The position numbers and the translations under genes are program-made. From positions 1-53,541 of the forward strand of contig JAIQFX010000025.1 in NCBI GenBank assembly GCA_020073005.1: a stretch of 53,541 nucleotides of DNA. Direction: 5' to 3'. The notes under the pieces were generated by a model. The model was not told the origin of the DNA and searched no databases. It saw nothing but the letters and a program-made list of their open reading frames with translations. Positions 28,131 through 35,714 of the stretch are shown here, piece after piece (position 1 is the stretch's first letter; each line of letters starts with the position of its first letter). The stretch comes from Terriglobia bacterium. Its GTDB lineage: Bacteria > Acidobacteriota > Vicinamibacteria > Vicinamibacterales > CAVVIG01.

Positions 28131-29927
28131 ATGCTGCAGCGGGCATCGACGATCGTCGGTCTGGTGAGCGCGCTCGCCATCGGCCTTGGCGCCCAGGGAA
28201 CGACGTCCGCTCCCCAGCAACCCGTGCGCGACACGCCCGCACAGTCCAAGGACGCCCCGCCCGCGCCGAGCGGACGCATCACGGGCCGCGTGCTGACCGC
28301 CGACAGCGGCCGTCCGGTCAAGCACGCGCGCGTTTTCATCAACGCGGCCGAGCTGCAGGGCGGCCGCGGCATCCTGACCGACGACACGGGCATCTTCGAC
28401 TTCACGGAGCTCCCCGCCGGACGCTACACGCTCTCCGTGTCCAAGTCCGGCTTCATCTCGCTGTCGTACGGACAGCGGCGTCCGCTGATGGCGGGCACGC
28501 CGCTCCAACTCGCCGATGGACAACCGCTCAAGGGGATCGAGTTCCGGCTGCCGCGCGGCGGCGTGATCTCCGGCCGCGTGCTCGATGAGGAAGGCGAGCC
28601 GGTCGTCGGCGCCAACGTGCGCATCATGCGGTACCAGTATCAGCAGGGCGATCGCCGCTTGTCGCCGGCCGGCAGCGGACAGACCGACGATCGCGGCCAG
28701 TATCGCGTCTGGGGTCTGATGCCGGGCGACTACTACGTCAACGCGCTCACGCGCGGCGGCGGCCCCGGCGGATTCGGCGGCTTTGTTCCAGGGGGCGGCG
28801 GTCCCGGCGGATTTGGTTCCGGCGGCGCACGTGGAGGACGCGGCGGTCCGCCCGGACCGGGCGGCGGCGCCGGCAGTGACGACCAGGAACAGTTGAACTA
28901 CGCGCCGACCTACTATCCCGGCGTGACGACGGTCGAAGAGGCGCGGCCGATCACCGTCGGCATCAGCCAGGAAGTGCTGGACGTCAACTTCAACCTGCAG
29001 CTCGTCCGGACGTCGCGCATCACCGGGCACGTCACCAATCCCGACGGCGGCGCCGCGTGGAGCGGCAACGTGAACCTCACCAACGACGGTGCGGGCCGCG
29101 GCGGCCAGATTGGAATGAACTACGGATCGCGCATCGGGTGGGACGGCACGTTCACGCTCGCGAACGTGCCGCCGGGCCGTTACATCCTGCGCGCGCGCGC
29201 CGGCGACGACAACGACGCCTCGCTCTTCGCGGTGCAGCCGCTGACGGTGAGCGGCTCGGACGTGTCCGACCTCATGGTGATGCTGAACACGGGCGCGACG
29301 ATCAGCGGAACGGTCACGTTCCTGCCGGGCAGTTCGCCGCCGCCGGATCCCACGCAGTTCCGCGTGACCGCGCCGTCGACCGACAATTCGTCCTTCGGCC
29401 CGCAGCCCAACGCGCGCCTCGACAAGGACGGCACCTTCACGCTCTCGGGCGTGCCGGCCGGGCTGCATCTGTTTCGACCGGCAGGCGGCGGGCGCGGGTG
29501 GAATCTGAAATCGGTCGCCGTCGGCGCGCGCGACGTGACGGACACGCCGATCGAGATCCGCAGCGGCCAGACGCTCAACAACGTGTCGATCGTCTTCACG
29601 GACGCGCAGAGCGAGATCAACGGCACGATCACGACGCAGGACGGCACGCCGATGTCCGAGTACACCGTGCTGGCGTTCCCGACGGATTCAACGCTGTGGC
29701 GGCCGCAGGCGCGGCACATCATGACGGCGCGGCCCGATCAAACGGGTCAGTACCGGATCCGCGGTCTGCCGCCGGGCGACTACTATCTGGCGACGGTCGA
29801 TCCGGCCGAGCAGGGCGAATGGTTCGAGCCCGCGTATCTCGACGAGCACCGCGCGGGCGCCGCGCGGCTGACGCTCGGCGACAACGACGTGAAGACGCAG
29901 GACTTTAAACTCAAAACTGAAAAGTGA
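28131..29927 (+). CDS. Secreted carboxypeptidase-regulatory-like domain protein
   Basis: About 598 residues from the ATG at 28131. A GTG at 28083 overlapping the prmA stop is an alternative start (614 residues). MLQRASTIVGLVSALAIGLGAQG looks like a signal peptide. At least five beta-sandwich repeats of the carboxypeptidase-regulatory/CNA-B type follow: GRITGRVLTADSGRPVKHARVFI, GVISGRVLDEEGEPVVGANVRI, RITGHVTNPDGGAAWSGNVNL, ATISGTVTFLPGSSP and EINGTITTQDGTPMSEYTVLA. They share LPAGRYTLSV or PPGDYYLATV ends. A glycine-rich linker is at about residues 205-250. Such proteins are abundant in Acidobacteriota and are presumed cell-surface or secreted, with no known catalytic activity. The last residues (KLKTEK) are encoded by a repeat. 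Confidence 0.82.
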   Translation: MLQRASTIVGLVSALAIGLGAQGTTSAPQQPVRDTPAQSKDAPPAPSGRITGRVLTADSGRPVKHARVFINAAELQGGRGILTDDTGIFDFTELPAGRYTLSVSKSGFISLSYGQRRPLMAGTPLQLADGQPLKGIEFRLPRGGVISGRVLDEEGEPVVGANVRIMRYQYQQGDRRLSPAGSGQTDDRGQYRVWGLMPGDYYVNALTRGGGPGGFGGFVPGGGGPGGFGSGGARGGRGGPPGPGGGAGSDDQEQLNYAPTYYPGVTTVEEARPITVGISQEVLDVNFNLQLVRTSRITGHVTNPDGGAAWSGNVNLTNDGAGRGGQIGMNYGSRIGWDGTFTLANVPPGRYILRARAGDDNDASLFAVQPLTVSGSDVSDLMVMLNTGATISGTVTFLPGSSPPPDPTQFRVTAPSTDNSSFGPQPNARLDKDGTFTLSGVPAGLHLFRPAGGGRGWNLKSVAVGARDVTDTPIEIRSGQTLNNVSIVFTDAQSEINGTITTQDGTPMSEYTVLAFPTDSTLWRPQARHIMTARPDQTGQYRIRGLPPGDYYLATVDPAEQGEWFEPAYLDEHRAGAARLTLGDNDVKTQDFKLKTEK

Positions 29928-30010
29928 AAACTGAAAAGTAAAGAGGCACACGCACTTTTCACTTCAGTTTTCACTTCAGTTTTCTCTTTTCAGTTTTCGC
30001 TCTTCAGTTT
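29908..30010. repeat. Inverted short-period repeat, AAAACTGAAAAGT class
   Basis: The left arm AAAACTGAAAAGTGAAAACT and the right arm CTTTTCACTTCAGTTTTCAC are complementary and fill the gap between two convergent genes. The units overlap the C-terminal codons of the left gene and reach the stop codon of rsmE. A terminator role for both strands is plausible. Confidence 0.85.
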
Positions 30011-30756
30011 CACAACTCTTTCCAGATAAATTGCAGCACGCTCAACGCCGCGACCGGCACGGCGTCCGCGCGCAGCGTGCGATGGCCGAGCGTCACGAGC
30101 CGCACGCCTCGTGCGCGCGCGGCGCCGCACTCGCCTTCCGTCCATCCGCCTTCGGGGCCGACGAGGACCGCGGCGTCGGCGGGCGGAGGCGGTCCCTGGA
30201 GCGCGGACAGCGGCTCGACGTCCGCTGTCGCGCCAGGTTCGACGAGCATGACGCGCAGCGCGGCGGGCGGTTCTCCCAGAAATGTCTCGAGCGTCAGCGG
30301 CACGCGGATCTCCGGCAGCACCGCGCGGCGCGACTGCTTCACCGATGCGAGGGCGACGCGCCGCCACCGCTCCACGCGCGCGCCCTTCAGCAGCGCCGCG
30401 ACCGTCACCTCGGTCCGCTTCGAGACGATCGGCTGAATCGCGGCGACGCCGAGCATCACCGCGTCGCGCACGACCTCGTCCATCTTGTCCGTCTTGAGCA
30501 CGGCTTGCGCGAGCGTGACGGCGACGCCGGACTCGGCCGCCGGTTCCACGCGCGACAGGATCTGCAGGCGTACGTCGCGGCGGACGACGGAGGCGACGCG
30601 CGCGAGGAACTCGCGTCCGCGTCCGTCGAACACCGCGACCGTGTCGCCCACGCCGAGGCGCAGCACGCGCGTCAGATGCTCCGCTTCGTCGCGCGGCAGC
30701 GCGACGGTCTCGTCACCGGGATCGAGCGTGGGAGCAAAGAAACGCGGATATGACAC
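30010..30756 (-). CDS. rsmE: 16S rRNA m3U1498 methyltransferase
   Basis: 248 residues from the GTG at 30756 (MSYPRFFAPTLDP). The frame is open further upstream, but only because the neighbouring repeat lacks stops. It methylates U1498 of 16S rRNA. An N-terminal PUA-like domain (RDEAEHLTRVLRLGVGDTVAVFDGRG) is followed by a SPOUT methyltransferase with TLAQAVLKTDKMDEVVRDAVMLGV, VGPEGGWTEGE and LGHRTLRADAVPVAALSVLQ. The promoter appears to be TATACT six bases upstream, so the message may be leaderless. Confidence 0.94.
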   Translation of the reverse strand: MSYPRFFAPTLDPGDETVALPRDEAEHLTRVLRLGVGDTVAVFDGRGREFLARVASVVRRDVRLQILSRVEPAAESGVAVTLAQAVLKTDKMDEVVRDAVMLGVAAIQPIVSKRTEVTVAALLKGARVERWRRVALASVKQSRRAVLPEIRVPLTLETFLGEPPAALRVMLVEPGATADVEPLSALQGPPPPADAAVLVGPEGGWTEGECGAARARGVRLVTLGHRTLRADAVPVAALSVLQFIWKEL

Positions 30757-31006
30757 GGGGTGAGTATAACGAGGGTGCTGGGTGCGAGGTGCTGGGTGCG
30801 AGGTGCTGAGTGCCGGGTGCCGTGCCGGGTGCTGCGTGCCCGTGCAAGGTGCGGAGTGCAGCGTGCTGTGCTTGGTGCGGTGCGAGGCGCGGTGTGCGTG
30901 ACGCGCACTCAGCACCTGGCACTCAGCACCTGGCACTCAGCACGGCACCAAGCACCTCGCACCAGGCGCCAGGCACCCTGGTGAGCGTCTGCTATACTCG
31001 CCGCCG
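30757..31006. promoter_or_regulatory. Divergent promoter region filled by a long dyad of GGTGCTGGGTGC repeats
   Basis: A -10 TATACT for rsmE (minus strand, 30768-30763) and a -10 TATACT for the kinase gene (plus strand, 30993-30998) flank about 200 bases of repeats. The left half is GTGCTGGGTGCGAGGTGCTG-like and the right half is GCACTCAGCACCTGGCACTC-like, so the halves are largely complementary. No -35 box is evident for either promoter. Both -10 boxes lie 6-8 bases from the start codons. Confidence 0.75.
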
Positions 31007-31987
31007 ATGTTCTTTCGCGGCCAGATCATCGGGAAGTACAAAATCCTTTCGACGATCGGCAGCGGCGGCTTTGGAACAGTCTACCTCGCCGAAGACACCT
31101 GGATCGACAAGAAGGTCGCGCTCAAGGTTCCGCACAAGCAGGGCGTGGACTTCGGCGAGCTGCTGCGCGAGCCGCGCCTGCTCGCCACCCTCAACCACCC
31201 GAACATCGTCGCGATCCTCACCGCGGAGAAGCAGGAGAACGTCTTCTTCATCGTGATGGAGTTCGTTCCGGGCGAAACGCTCGAATCGATCATCGCGCGC
31301 GAGGGCGCGCTCGATCTGCCGCGGGCGCTCGACTACACGTGCCAGATCTGCAACGCGGTCGACTACGCGCACAAGCAGGGCGTCCTGCACCGCGACCTGC
31401 GGCCGTCGAACGTCCTCGTCGGCGAAAGCGGCCTGCTGAAGGTCGCCGATTTCGGCACGTCGCGGTTCCTCGAAATCGCGGCGCACGGCACGACCGTGAT
31501 CGGCAGCCCGCCGTACATGGCGCCCGAACAGTTCCACGGCAAGGCCGTCTTCGCGTCGGACATCTACTCCCTCGGCGTGACGATGTATCAGATGCTGACG
31601 GGTGTGTTGCCGTACGACACGCCGTCGCCAGCCGATCTCGATCGGTTGATGAGCGGCGAGCTGCTGACCGCGCCGCGGCTGAAGAATCCGAAGATCCCGA
31701 AGGCGCTGAACGACATCGTCCTGAAGGCGATGGCGCCGGAGATTCACGCGCGCTACCAGCGGGCCGGCGACCTGCTGGACGACGTGCTCGCCCTGCGCGA
31801 GGGCGGGTCGCGGCGGACGCCGCGCGCGACACCGCCGTCCGCGGGCGGCGCGGTCGACGAGAGCCAGGACATTCAGACCCGCCTCAAGGCGCGCGAAACC
31901 GCGACGGTGCCCCGCTTCTGCTGGCAATGCAGAAAACCCCTCCACGCGCGGTCGGACAGATGTCCTTTTTGCGGAGAAGCGCAGTGA
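31007..31987 (+). CDS. Serine/threonine protein kinase with C-terminal zinc ribbon
   Basis: 326 residues. It is a Hanks-type kinase domain with all catalytic parts: IGSGGFGTVYLAED (Gly loop), VALKV (Lys), HRDLRPSN, VADFGTSR and PPYMAPEQ. Unlike many bacterial Ser/Thr kinases it has no membrane helix. A short linker leads to a C-terminal CWQC...CPFC zinc ribbon, probably for protein binding. It is cytosolic and its substrate is unknown. It is divergent from rsmE. Confidence 0.92.
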   Translation: MFFRGQIIGKYKILSTIGSGGFGTVYLAEDTWIDKKVALKVPHKQGVDFGELLREPRLLATLNHPNIVAILTAEKQENVFFIVMEFVPGETLESIIAREGALDLPRALDYTCQICNAVDYAHKQGVLHRDLRPSNVLVGESGLLKVADFGTSRFLEIAAHGTTVIGSPPYMAPEQFHGKAVFASDIYSLGVTMYQMLTGVLPYDTPSPADLDRLMSGELLTAPRLKNPKIPKALNDIVLKAMAPEIHARYQRAGDLLDDVLALREGGSRRTPRATPPSAGGAVDESQDIQTRLKARETATVPRFCWQCRKPLHARSDRCPFCGEAQ

Positions 31988-32002
31988 GCGCGCGACGAAT
32001 CG

Positions 32003-32082
32003 GGTGATTGAGTAGTTGGGTAATTGTGTAATCGAGCGACGGCGCTCGCAGCGATTACCCAACTACCAAATTACTCAAGGGG
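32003..32082. repeat. Inverted short-period repeat, AATTACCCAACTA class
   Basis: GATTGAGTAGTTGGGTAATT in the left part is complementary to GATTACCCAACTACCAAATT in the right part. Similar words occur at 36779-36805 and 43050-43085. The element follows the kinase stop and ends at the left edge of the lower-GC island. Confidence 0.8.
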
Positions 32083-32221
32083 ATTGGCGCGATTACAAAC
32101 CCAATAGGGTCGCGCCGTGAGTAACCGTCGCCCTTTACGGCGTTTCCCACGACGACGCCAGAAAACCACTACATCTTGTACCGTACTCGACAAGGGGCCG
32201 TCCGCCGAAAAGTCTGGCGGC

Positions 32222-33850
32222 ATGAACCGCTTGTTCTGCGGCGACAACCTCGACGTACTCCGCAAGGAGATCGCGCCCGAGTCCGTTGATCTCGTCTATC
32301 TCGATCCGCCCTTCAATAGCGACCAAACCTTCAATGTAATTTATTCCGAGCATGGCCGAAAGGCAAAGGCTCAAGAACGAGTTTTTGAGGACACTTGGGT
32401 CTGGGAGCAACCCGCTAAAGATGCCTTTCAAGAGGTCGTGCAAAACGGCGGACCAATAGCCGATGCCCTACGTGCGTTCTTTGCTTTCCTTGGTCCCGTA
32501 CCGATGATGGCGTATCTCGCGATGATGGCTCCGCGCCTAACCGAACTTCATCGAGTCCTGAAGCGCACCGGCACGTTGTATCTACACTGTGACCCAAACG
32601 CGAGTCACTACCTGAAACCCGTGCTCGATGCGGTGTTCGGCCATGAGAATTTCGCTAATGAAATCATCTGGCGTCGGACAACCACTAAGAACGATTACAA
32701 GCAGGGCGCTGTTAACTGGCCGCGCGTGCATGACGTGCTCCTCATGTACCACCGCTCTACTTCTGCGGCCCGCGCCGCGAAGCGTTTTCAGCAACCGTTT
32801 GCTCCATATGACGAGCATTATCTTGAGACGTTCTACACGTTTAAGGACCCAGACGGGCGGCGTTACCGACTGTCAGATTTGACCGCGCCAGGCCAAGGTT
32901 CGCGGGGCCATCCGAAATATGACTTCCTCGGAGTGACGCGTTACTGGCGCTACAACAAGGAAAAGATGGAACAACTCCACAAGAAGGGTCTTGTTGAGTT
33001 TCGGCCTACAGGGAAAGTGCCGTTTCGGAAGGTGTACCTCGATGAAATGCCGGGCGTGGCCATCGGCGACGTGTGGACCGATATTCGAGGAATGAACAAT
33101 CTTGGAAAGGAGATGCTCGGCTATCCCACTCAGAAGCCGGAGGCCCTCCTCGAGCGCATCATCACGGCGAGCACCAAGAAGGGCGACATGGTGCTTGATC
33201 CATTTTGCGGCTGCGGTACTGCGGTGTCTGTAGCGCAGCGGCTTGAACGTGACTGGATCGGGATCGATATTGCGAAGCTAGCGATTGGTGTCATTCGCGG
33301 GCGCCTTCACAACCAAGGTGTTGACGCTGGCTATGAGGCGAAATGGCTCCCGGCAACGGAAGATGAAGCCGCCGCGCTCGCCGATGAAGATCCTTTCGGT
33401 TTTCAGTGCTGGATTCTTGGGCATCTTGGCATCAACCCGCTGTACCAAAAACGCGGCGCGGATCGTGGCATCGATGGACGATTGTTCTTTTTTGACGGCC
33501 CAGATACAGGCAGACCGCGTCAGATAGTGTTTTCCGTGAAGGGCGGCATCCTGAGTCCGGTCAACGTTCGTGAATTGGCTGGGGTGGTCCGTCGTGAACA
33601 AGCGCAGATAGGAGTGTTGGTCACTCTGCATGAACCGACTGCAGCGATGCGGAAAGAAGCTGCGACGGCCGATCATTACCGCTCACACGACGACAGCCTG
33701 TATCCAGGCCTACAGATTCTGACGGTTAAAGACGTTCTCGACGGAAAGCGTCCGCAGCAACCCAACAGCCGGACCATGACCTTCCCAGATCCCAAAATGG
33801 CAAAGGTGGGATTGGCAGCGGTACAGCAACAGCTTCTCAAGTTCGCCTAG
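32222..33850 (+). CDS. DNA methyltransferase fused to an Mrr-like nuclease domain
   Basis: 542 residues from MNRLFCGDNLDVLRKEI. A GTG at 32117 would add 35 residues with no family-like features. It is a beta-class N6-adenine or N4-cytosine methyltransferase: catalytic DPPFNS (residues about 30) comes first, then GYPTQKPEALLERII and DPFCGCGTAVSVAQRLERDWIGIDI (SAM site). The C-terminal 150 residues contain GADRGIDGRLFFFDG...RQIVFSVKGG, a PD-(D/E)XK Mrr-type core with the D...K pattern. This suggests methylation and cleavage in one chain. GC content and codon use are clearly lower than the neighbours, indicating transfer. It ends TAG. No separate restriction or specificity subunit is nearby. Confidence 0.88.
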   Translation: MNRLFCGDNLDVLRKEIAPESVDLVYLDPPFNSDQTFNVIYSEHGRKAKAQERVFEDTWVWEQPAKDAFQEVVQNGGPIADALRAFFAFLGPVPMMAYLAMMAPRLTELHRVLKRTGTLYLHCDPNASHYLKPVLDAVFGHENFANEIIWRRTTTKNDYKQGAVNWPRVHDVLLMYHRSTSAARAAKRFQQPFAPYDEHYLETFYTFKDPDGRRYRLSDLTAPGQGSRGHPKYDFLGVTRYWRYNKEKMEQLHKKGLVEFRPTGKVPFRKVYLDEMPGVAIGDVWTDIRGMNNLGKEMLGYPTQKPEALLERIITASTKKGDMVLDPFCGCGTAVSVAQRLERDWIGIDIAKLAIGVIRGRLHNQGVDAGYEAKWLPATEDEAAALADEDPFGFQCWILGHLGINPLYQKRGADRGIDGRLFFFDGPDTGRPRQIVFSVKGGILSPVNVRELAGVVRREQAQIGVLVTLHEPTAAMRKEAATADHYRSHDDSLYPGLQILTVKDVLDGKRPQQPNSRTMTFPDPKMAKVGLAAVQQQLLKFA

Positions 33851-33877
33851 GCCGCGACCGCGTTAGCCCGGCCCGGC

Positions 33878-34012
33878 TCACTTCTTCTTCGCCGACCGTT
33901 TCTTCTTCACACCTTTCCGCGTAGACGGATCGCCTACTGGTGGTGGAGGCGTGCGGAGGAGCGCGCTCAACGTCGCCTTGAAATCTGATGGGAGTCTGAG
34001 CCTCTTAGCCAA
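33878..34012 (-). CDS. Tiny basic protein downstream of fic
   Basis: A 44-residue frame beginning with TTG one base after the Fic stop codon (TGA-A-TTG): MAKRLRLPSDFKATLSALL, then RTPPPPVGDPSTRKGVK, ending KKRSAKKK. It is very lysine/arginine-rich with a proline run, and would bind nucleic acid or be a basic tail. I do not recognise a family. The tight spacing suggests translational coupling with Fic. It is too short to be certain. Confidence 0.45.
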   Translation of the reverse strand: MAKRLRLPSDFKATLSALLRTPPPPVGDPSTRKGVKKKRSAKKK

Positions 34013-34013
34013 T

Positions 34014-35252
34014 TCACAATCCGTTCGTAGTCGGTGTCGGGAACGTGCTTGTCTTTGACCGTGGGAGTTGCTCGATCTTCATGAAGAACTCCGTATCAGT
34101 AATTTGGCTCGGCCAGTTCAGGTTGGCCCCGATCCAAAACCTAGAACGCTTCTCATCGATTTGCTCGCGCCGTACCGTGATCGCACCTAACGCGCCCAAT
34201 CGGTTGACGTCGCGCACGATTGCGGTTGATGCATTCTTCCGCGATGCATAGTAACGGGCGACCTCGTCCACAAGCTGCGACCACTCCACTTCCTGTTCAC
34301 CATCGCGCTCAAGCAATCGGTTGAGCACCATCAGTTGCCTCTTTACGATGACACGTTTCCGAGTGCTCTCTAGCCGACTAAAGAGATCGCCCATCAGGCC
34401 ACGAAAGAGTTCTTTCGATACGGCGTTCTTGACGAGATTCGTGAGGCGTTGAGTCTGAAGCGCAATTCCCTTTAGGCCAAACTTGAGAAAAGCAGTGAGA
34501 TTATGATCTCCAGCCCGCACTGCAGCGAGAGACGATAAGTAGTCCTTTTTTTCATCGTAGTAGTAGTTCGACATTGCGATAAAGAGAGAATCCTTCAAAC
34601 CTGCGCGTTGCAATGCGAGCGCTTCAAGCACGCGTGCAGTGCGCCCGTTTCCGTCAACGAATGGGTGCATCGCAGCAAAGTGGTAATGGAGGGCGAGCGC
34701 TTGAACTAGCGCGTCATGATTCCGATAGGTTGTCTTGACCTCCTCCGTGAGTTGTTGCAACGCGTCCTTGCATTCATCTCCGGCCCGTGCGCCGCGATGC
34801 TTCGGAATACCAAAGGTGACCTGATCGTCGCCGTGGCGAACAACACCAGGTTCGCAATGATCTTCATCGCAGTCCGTGATGATGATCCGATGGATGGAAC
34901 ACACCAAATCCACGTCAATCGGGTAGTCGTCAGGGATGTTCACGATCCACCGATATGCTTTGGTTGTCGCCAACGCTTGCCGCTGTGAGCGAGTGACCAG
35001 TTCTTCCGGCGTTTCAGCCTTGATCGCCGTCTCTAGTTCGTTTGCTGCGAAATCTGCCCCTTCGATTCTTGAGGAGCCACCAACCTCCATCTTTAGTTGG
35101 ATGTCTTGAATCGATTTCACCCATCTACGCTGAAAAGGGATCGCCTTCAGCGCCAGAATCGATGCCTTAGCGGTGAGGAGTTCATCGCGAATCTCGTCGT
35201 GGTCATACTTGATCCATGAGCGGGGCACTTCGTATTGAATCGCCGTATCCAT
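34014..35252 (-). CDS. Fic-domain protein (AMPylase-type) with inhibitory helix
   Basis: 412 residues from ATG at 35252; six codons more are possible. Fic enzymes transfer AMP or similar groups from a nucleotide to a hydroxyl on a target protein. The active-site loop HPFVDGNGRTARVLEAL is a full HxFx(D/E)GNGRxxR motif. An N-terminal GGSSRIEGADF matches the (S/T)xxxE(G/N) inhibitory helix, so the protein is a self-inhibited class II Fic. The C-terminal third looks like a winged helix (SQLVDEVARYYASRKNASTAIVRDVNRLGALGAITVRREQ). GC content is low relative to the chromosome. It is convergent with the methyltransferase-nuclease gene in the same island. Confidence 0.93.
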   Translation of the reverse strand: MDTAIQYEVPRSWIKYDHDEIRDELLTAKASILALKAIPFQRRWVKSIQDIQLKMEVGGSSRIEGADFAANELETAIKAETPEELVTRSQRQALATTKAYRWIVNIPDDYPIDVDLVCSIHRIIITDCDEDHCEPGVVRHGDDQVTFGIPKHRGARAGDECKDALQQLTEEVKTTYRNHDALVQALALHYHFAAMHPFVDGNGRTARVLEALALQRAGLKDSLFIAMSNYYYDEKKDYLSSLAAVRAGDHNLTAFLKFGLKGIALQTQRLTNLVKNAVSKELFRGLMGDLFSRLESTRKRVIVKRQLMVLNRLLERDGEQEVEWSQLVDEVARYYASRKNASTAIVRDVNRLGALGAITVRREQIDEKRSRFWIGANLNWPSQITDTEFFMKIEQLPRSKTSTFPTPTTNGL

Positions 35253-35261
35253 AACACCTAA

Positions 35262-35290
35262 ATCATACAAGTAATATCGCTCTTTTTGAA
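35262..35290 (-). promoter_or_regulatory. Promoter for the fic gene
   Basis: On the minus strand TTCAAA, a 17-base spacer and TATGAT (35267-35262) form a fair sigma-70 promoter. The -10 ends nine bases before the ATG at 35252, so the leader would be about two or three bases. Confidence 0.55.
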
Positions 35291-35438
35291 GCAGAAAATA
35301 ATATTGAATTACTATAAGTAACTACCGTAAATACAATAAGTTACTGAAGTTTATCTGTACATTGTGACCTATAATATTGCAAATAATTTGACAATATTCG
35401 ACTGTATTGTCTAGGATCGGTGGCGTCACAAAAGCGAA
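35291..35438. promoter_or_regulatory. AT-rich regulatory region with a promoter for the tRNA genes
   Basis: About 150 bases at roughly 30% G+C, the lowest in the window. It holds a dyad AGTAACT-N14-AGTTACT (35319-35346), a stand-alone TATAAT at 35370-35375, and a good plus-strand promoter: TTGACA 35388-35393, 18-base spacer, TAGGAT 35412-35417. That promoter would transcribe the tRNA at 35467. No gene is visible. Confidence 0.55.
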
Positions 35439-35461
35439 ACGGCCAGCTTGAGGCTGGCCGT
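35439..35461 (-). terminator. 9-bp hairpin, terminator-like on the minus strand
   Basis: ACGGCCAGC-TTGAG-GCTGGCCGT is a perfect 9-bp stem. On the minus strand it is followed by TTTCGCTTTTG, giving a weak intrinsic terminator. On the plus strand it lies between the promoter and the tRNA and could be part of the precursor. Confidence 0.5.
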
Positions 35462-35466
35462 CAATG

Positions 35467-35552
35467 GCGGGTGTGGCGAAACTGGCAAACGCAACCGGCT
35501 CTAAACCGGTCGTCCTGGTAGGGATTTGCGGGTTCGAGTCCCGCCACCCGCA
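35467..35552 (+). tRNA. Leu-type tRNA with CUA anticodon (amber suppressor)
   Basis: 86 nt with a complete class II cloverleaf. Acceptor GCGGGTG/CACCCGC has all 7 pairs. The D arm GGCGAAACTGGCAAACGC is the standard bacterial tRNA-Leu type. The anticodon stem ACCGG/CCGGT closes the loop CTCTAAA, giving anticodon CUA at 35501-35503. The long variable arm (CGTCCTGGTAGGGATTT) has a CCT/AGG stem. The T arm is GCGGG-TTCGAGT-CCCGC and the discriminator is A73. LeuRS reads A73 and the core rather than the anticodon, so leucine charging is expected and UAG would be decoded. CCA follows after one extra A. It lies in a low-GC island downstream of a promoter. Confidence 0.85.
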
Positions 35553-35635
35553 ACCATTCTATCGGCAAATGAACTACTTCACGTAGTCTTCGCTCGCTCG
35601 CCCGCCACCAGTCGTAGCCGTTTCCCATGACGGCG

Positions 35636-35704
35636 GGGGGGCGGTTGGTCCCACAGTCGGATTCTGGATTCAGACAGTGACCGGTTCGATCCCGGTGCTC
35701 TCCA
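35636..35704 (+). tRNA. tRNA-like sequence, perhaps a degenerate tRNA-Gln (CUG)
   Basis: The T arm is perfect (ACCGG-TTCGATC-CCGGT). A 7-bp acceptor GGGGGGC/GCTCTCC forms with two G-U pairs, and the discriminator is A. The anticodon loop TTCTGGA would give CUG, but its stem (TCGGA/TTCAG) has a mismatch and wobbles, and the D arm is about five bases short. I read it as a decaying or unusual tRNA-Gln-like gene accompanying the suppressor tRNA. Confidence 0.4.
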
Positions 35705-35714
35705 ATATTAGTAC

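Noticed and set aside
30757-30936. Longer N-terminus for rsmE (60 extra residues)
   Set aside because: The extra residues are His/Pro/Thr-rich translations of the repeat dyad; family proteins start at the GTG at 30756.
35467-35552. tRNA at 35467 as tRNA-Sec or tRNA-Pyl
   Set aside because: Selenocysteine tRNA has a UCA anticodon and an 8-bp acceptor stem. Pyrrolysine tRNA has a short D loop and small variable loop. The arms here are standard tRNA-Leu.
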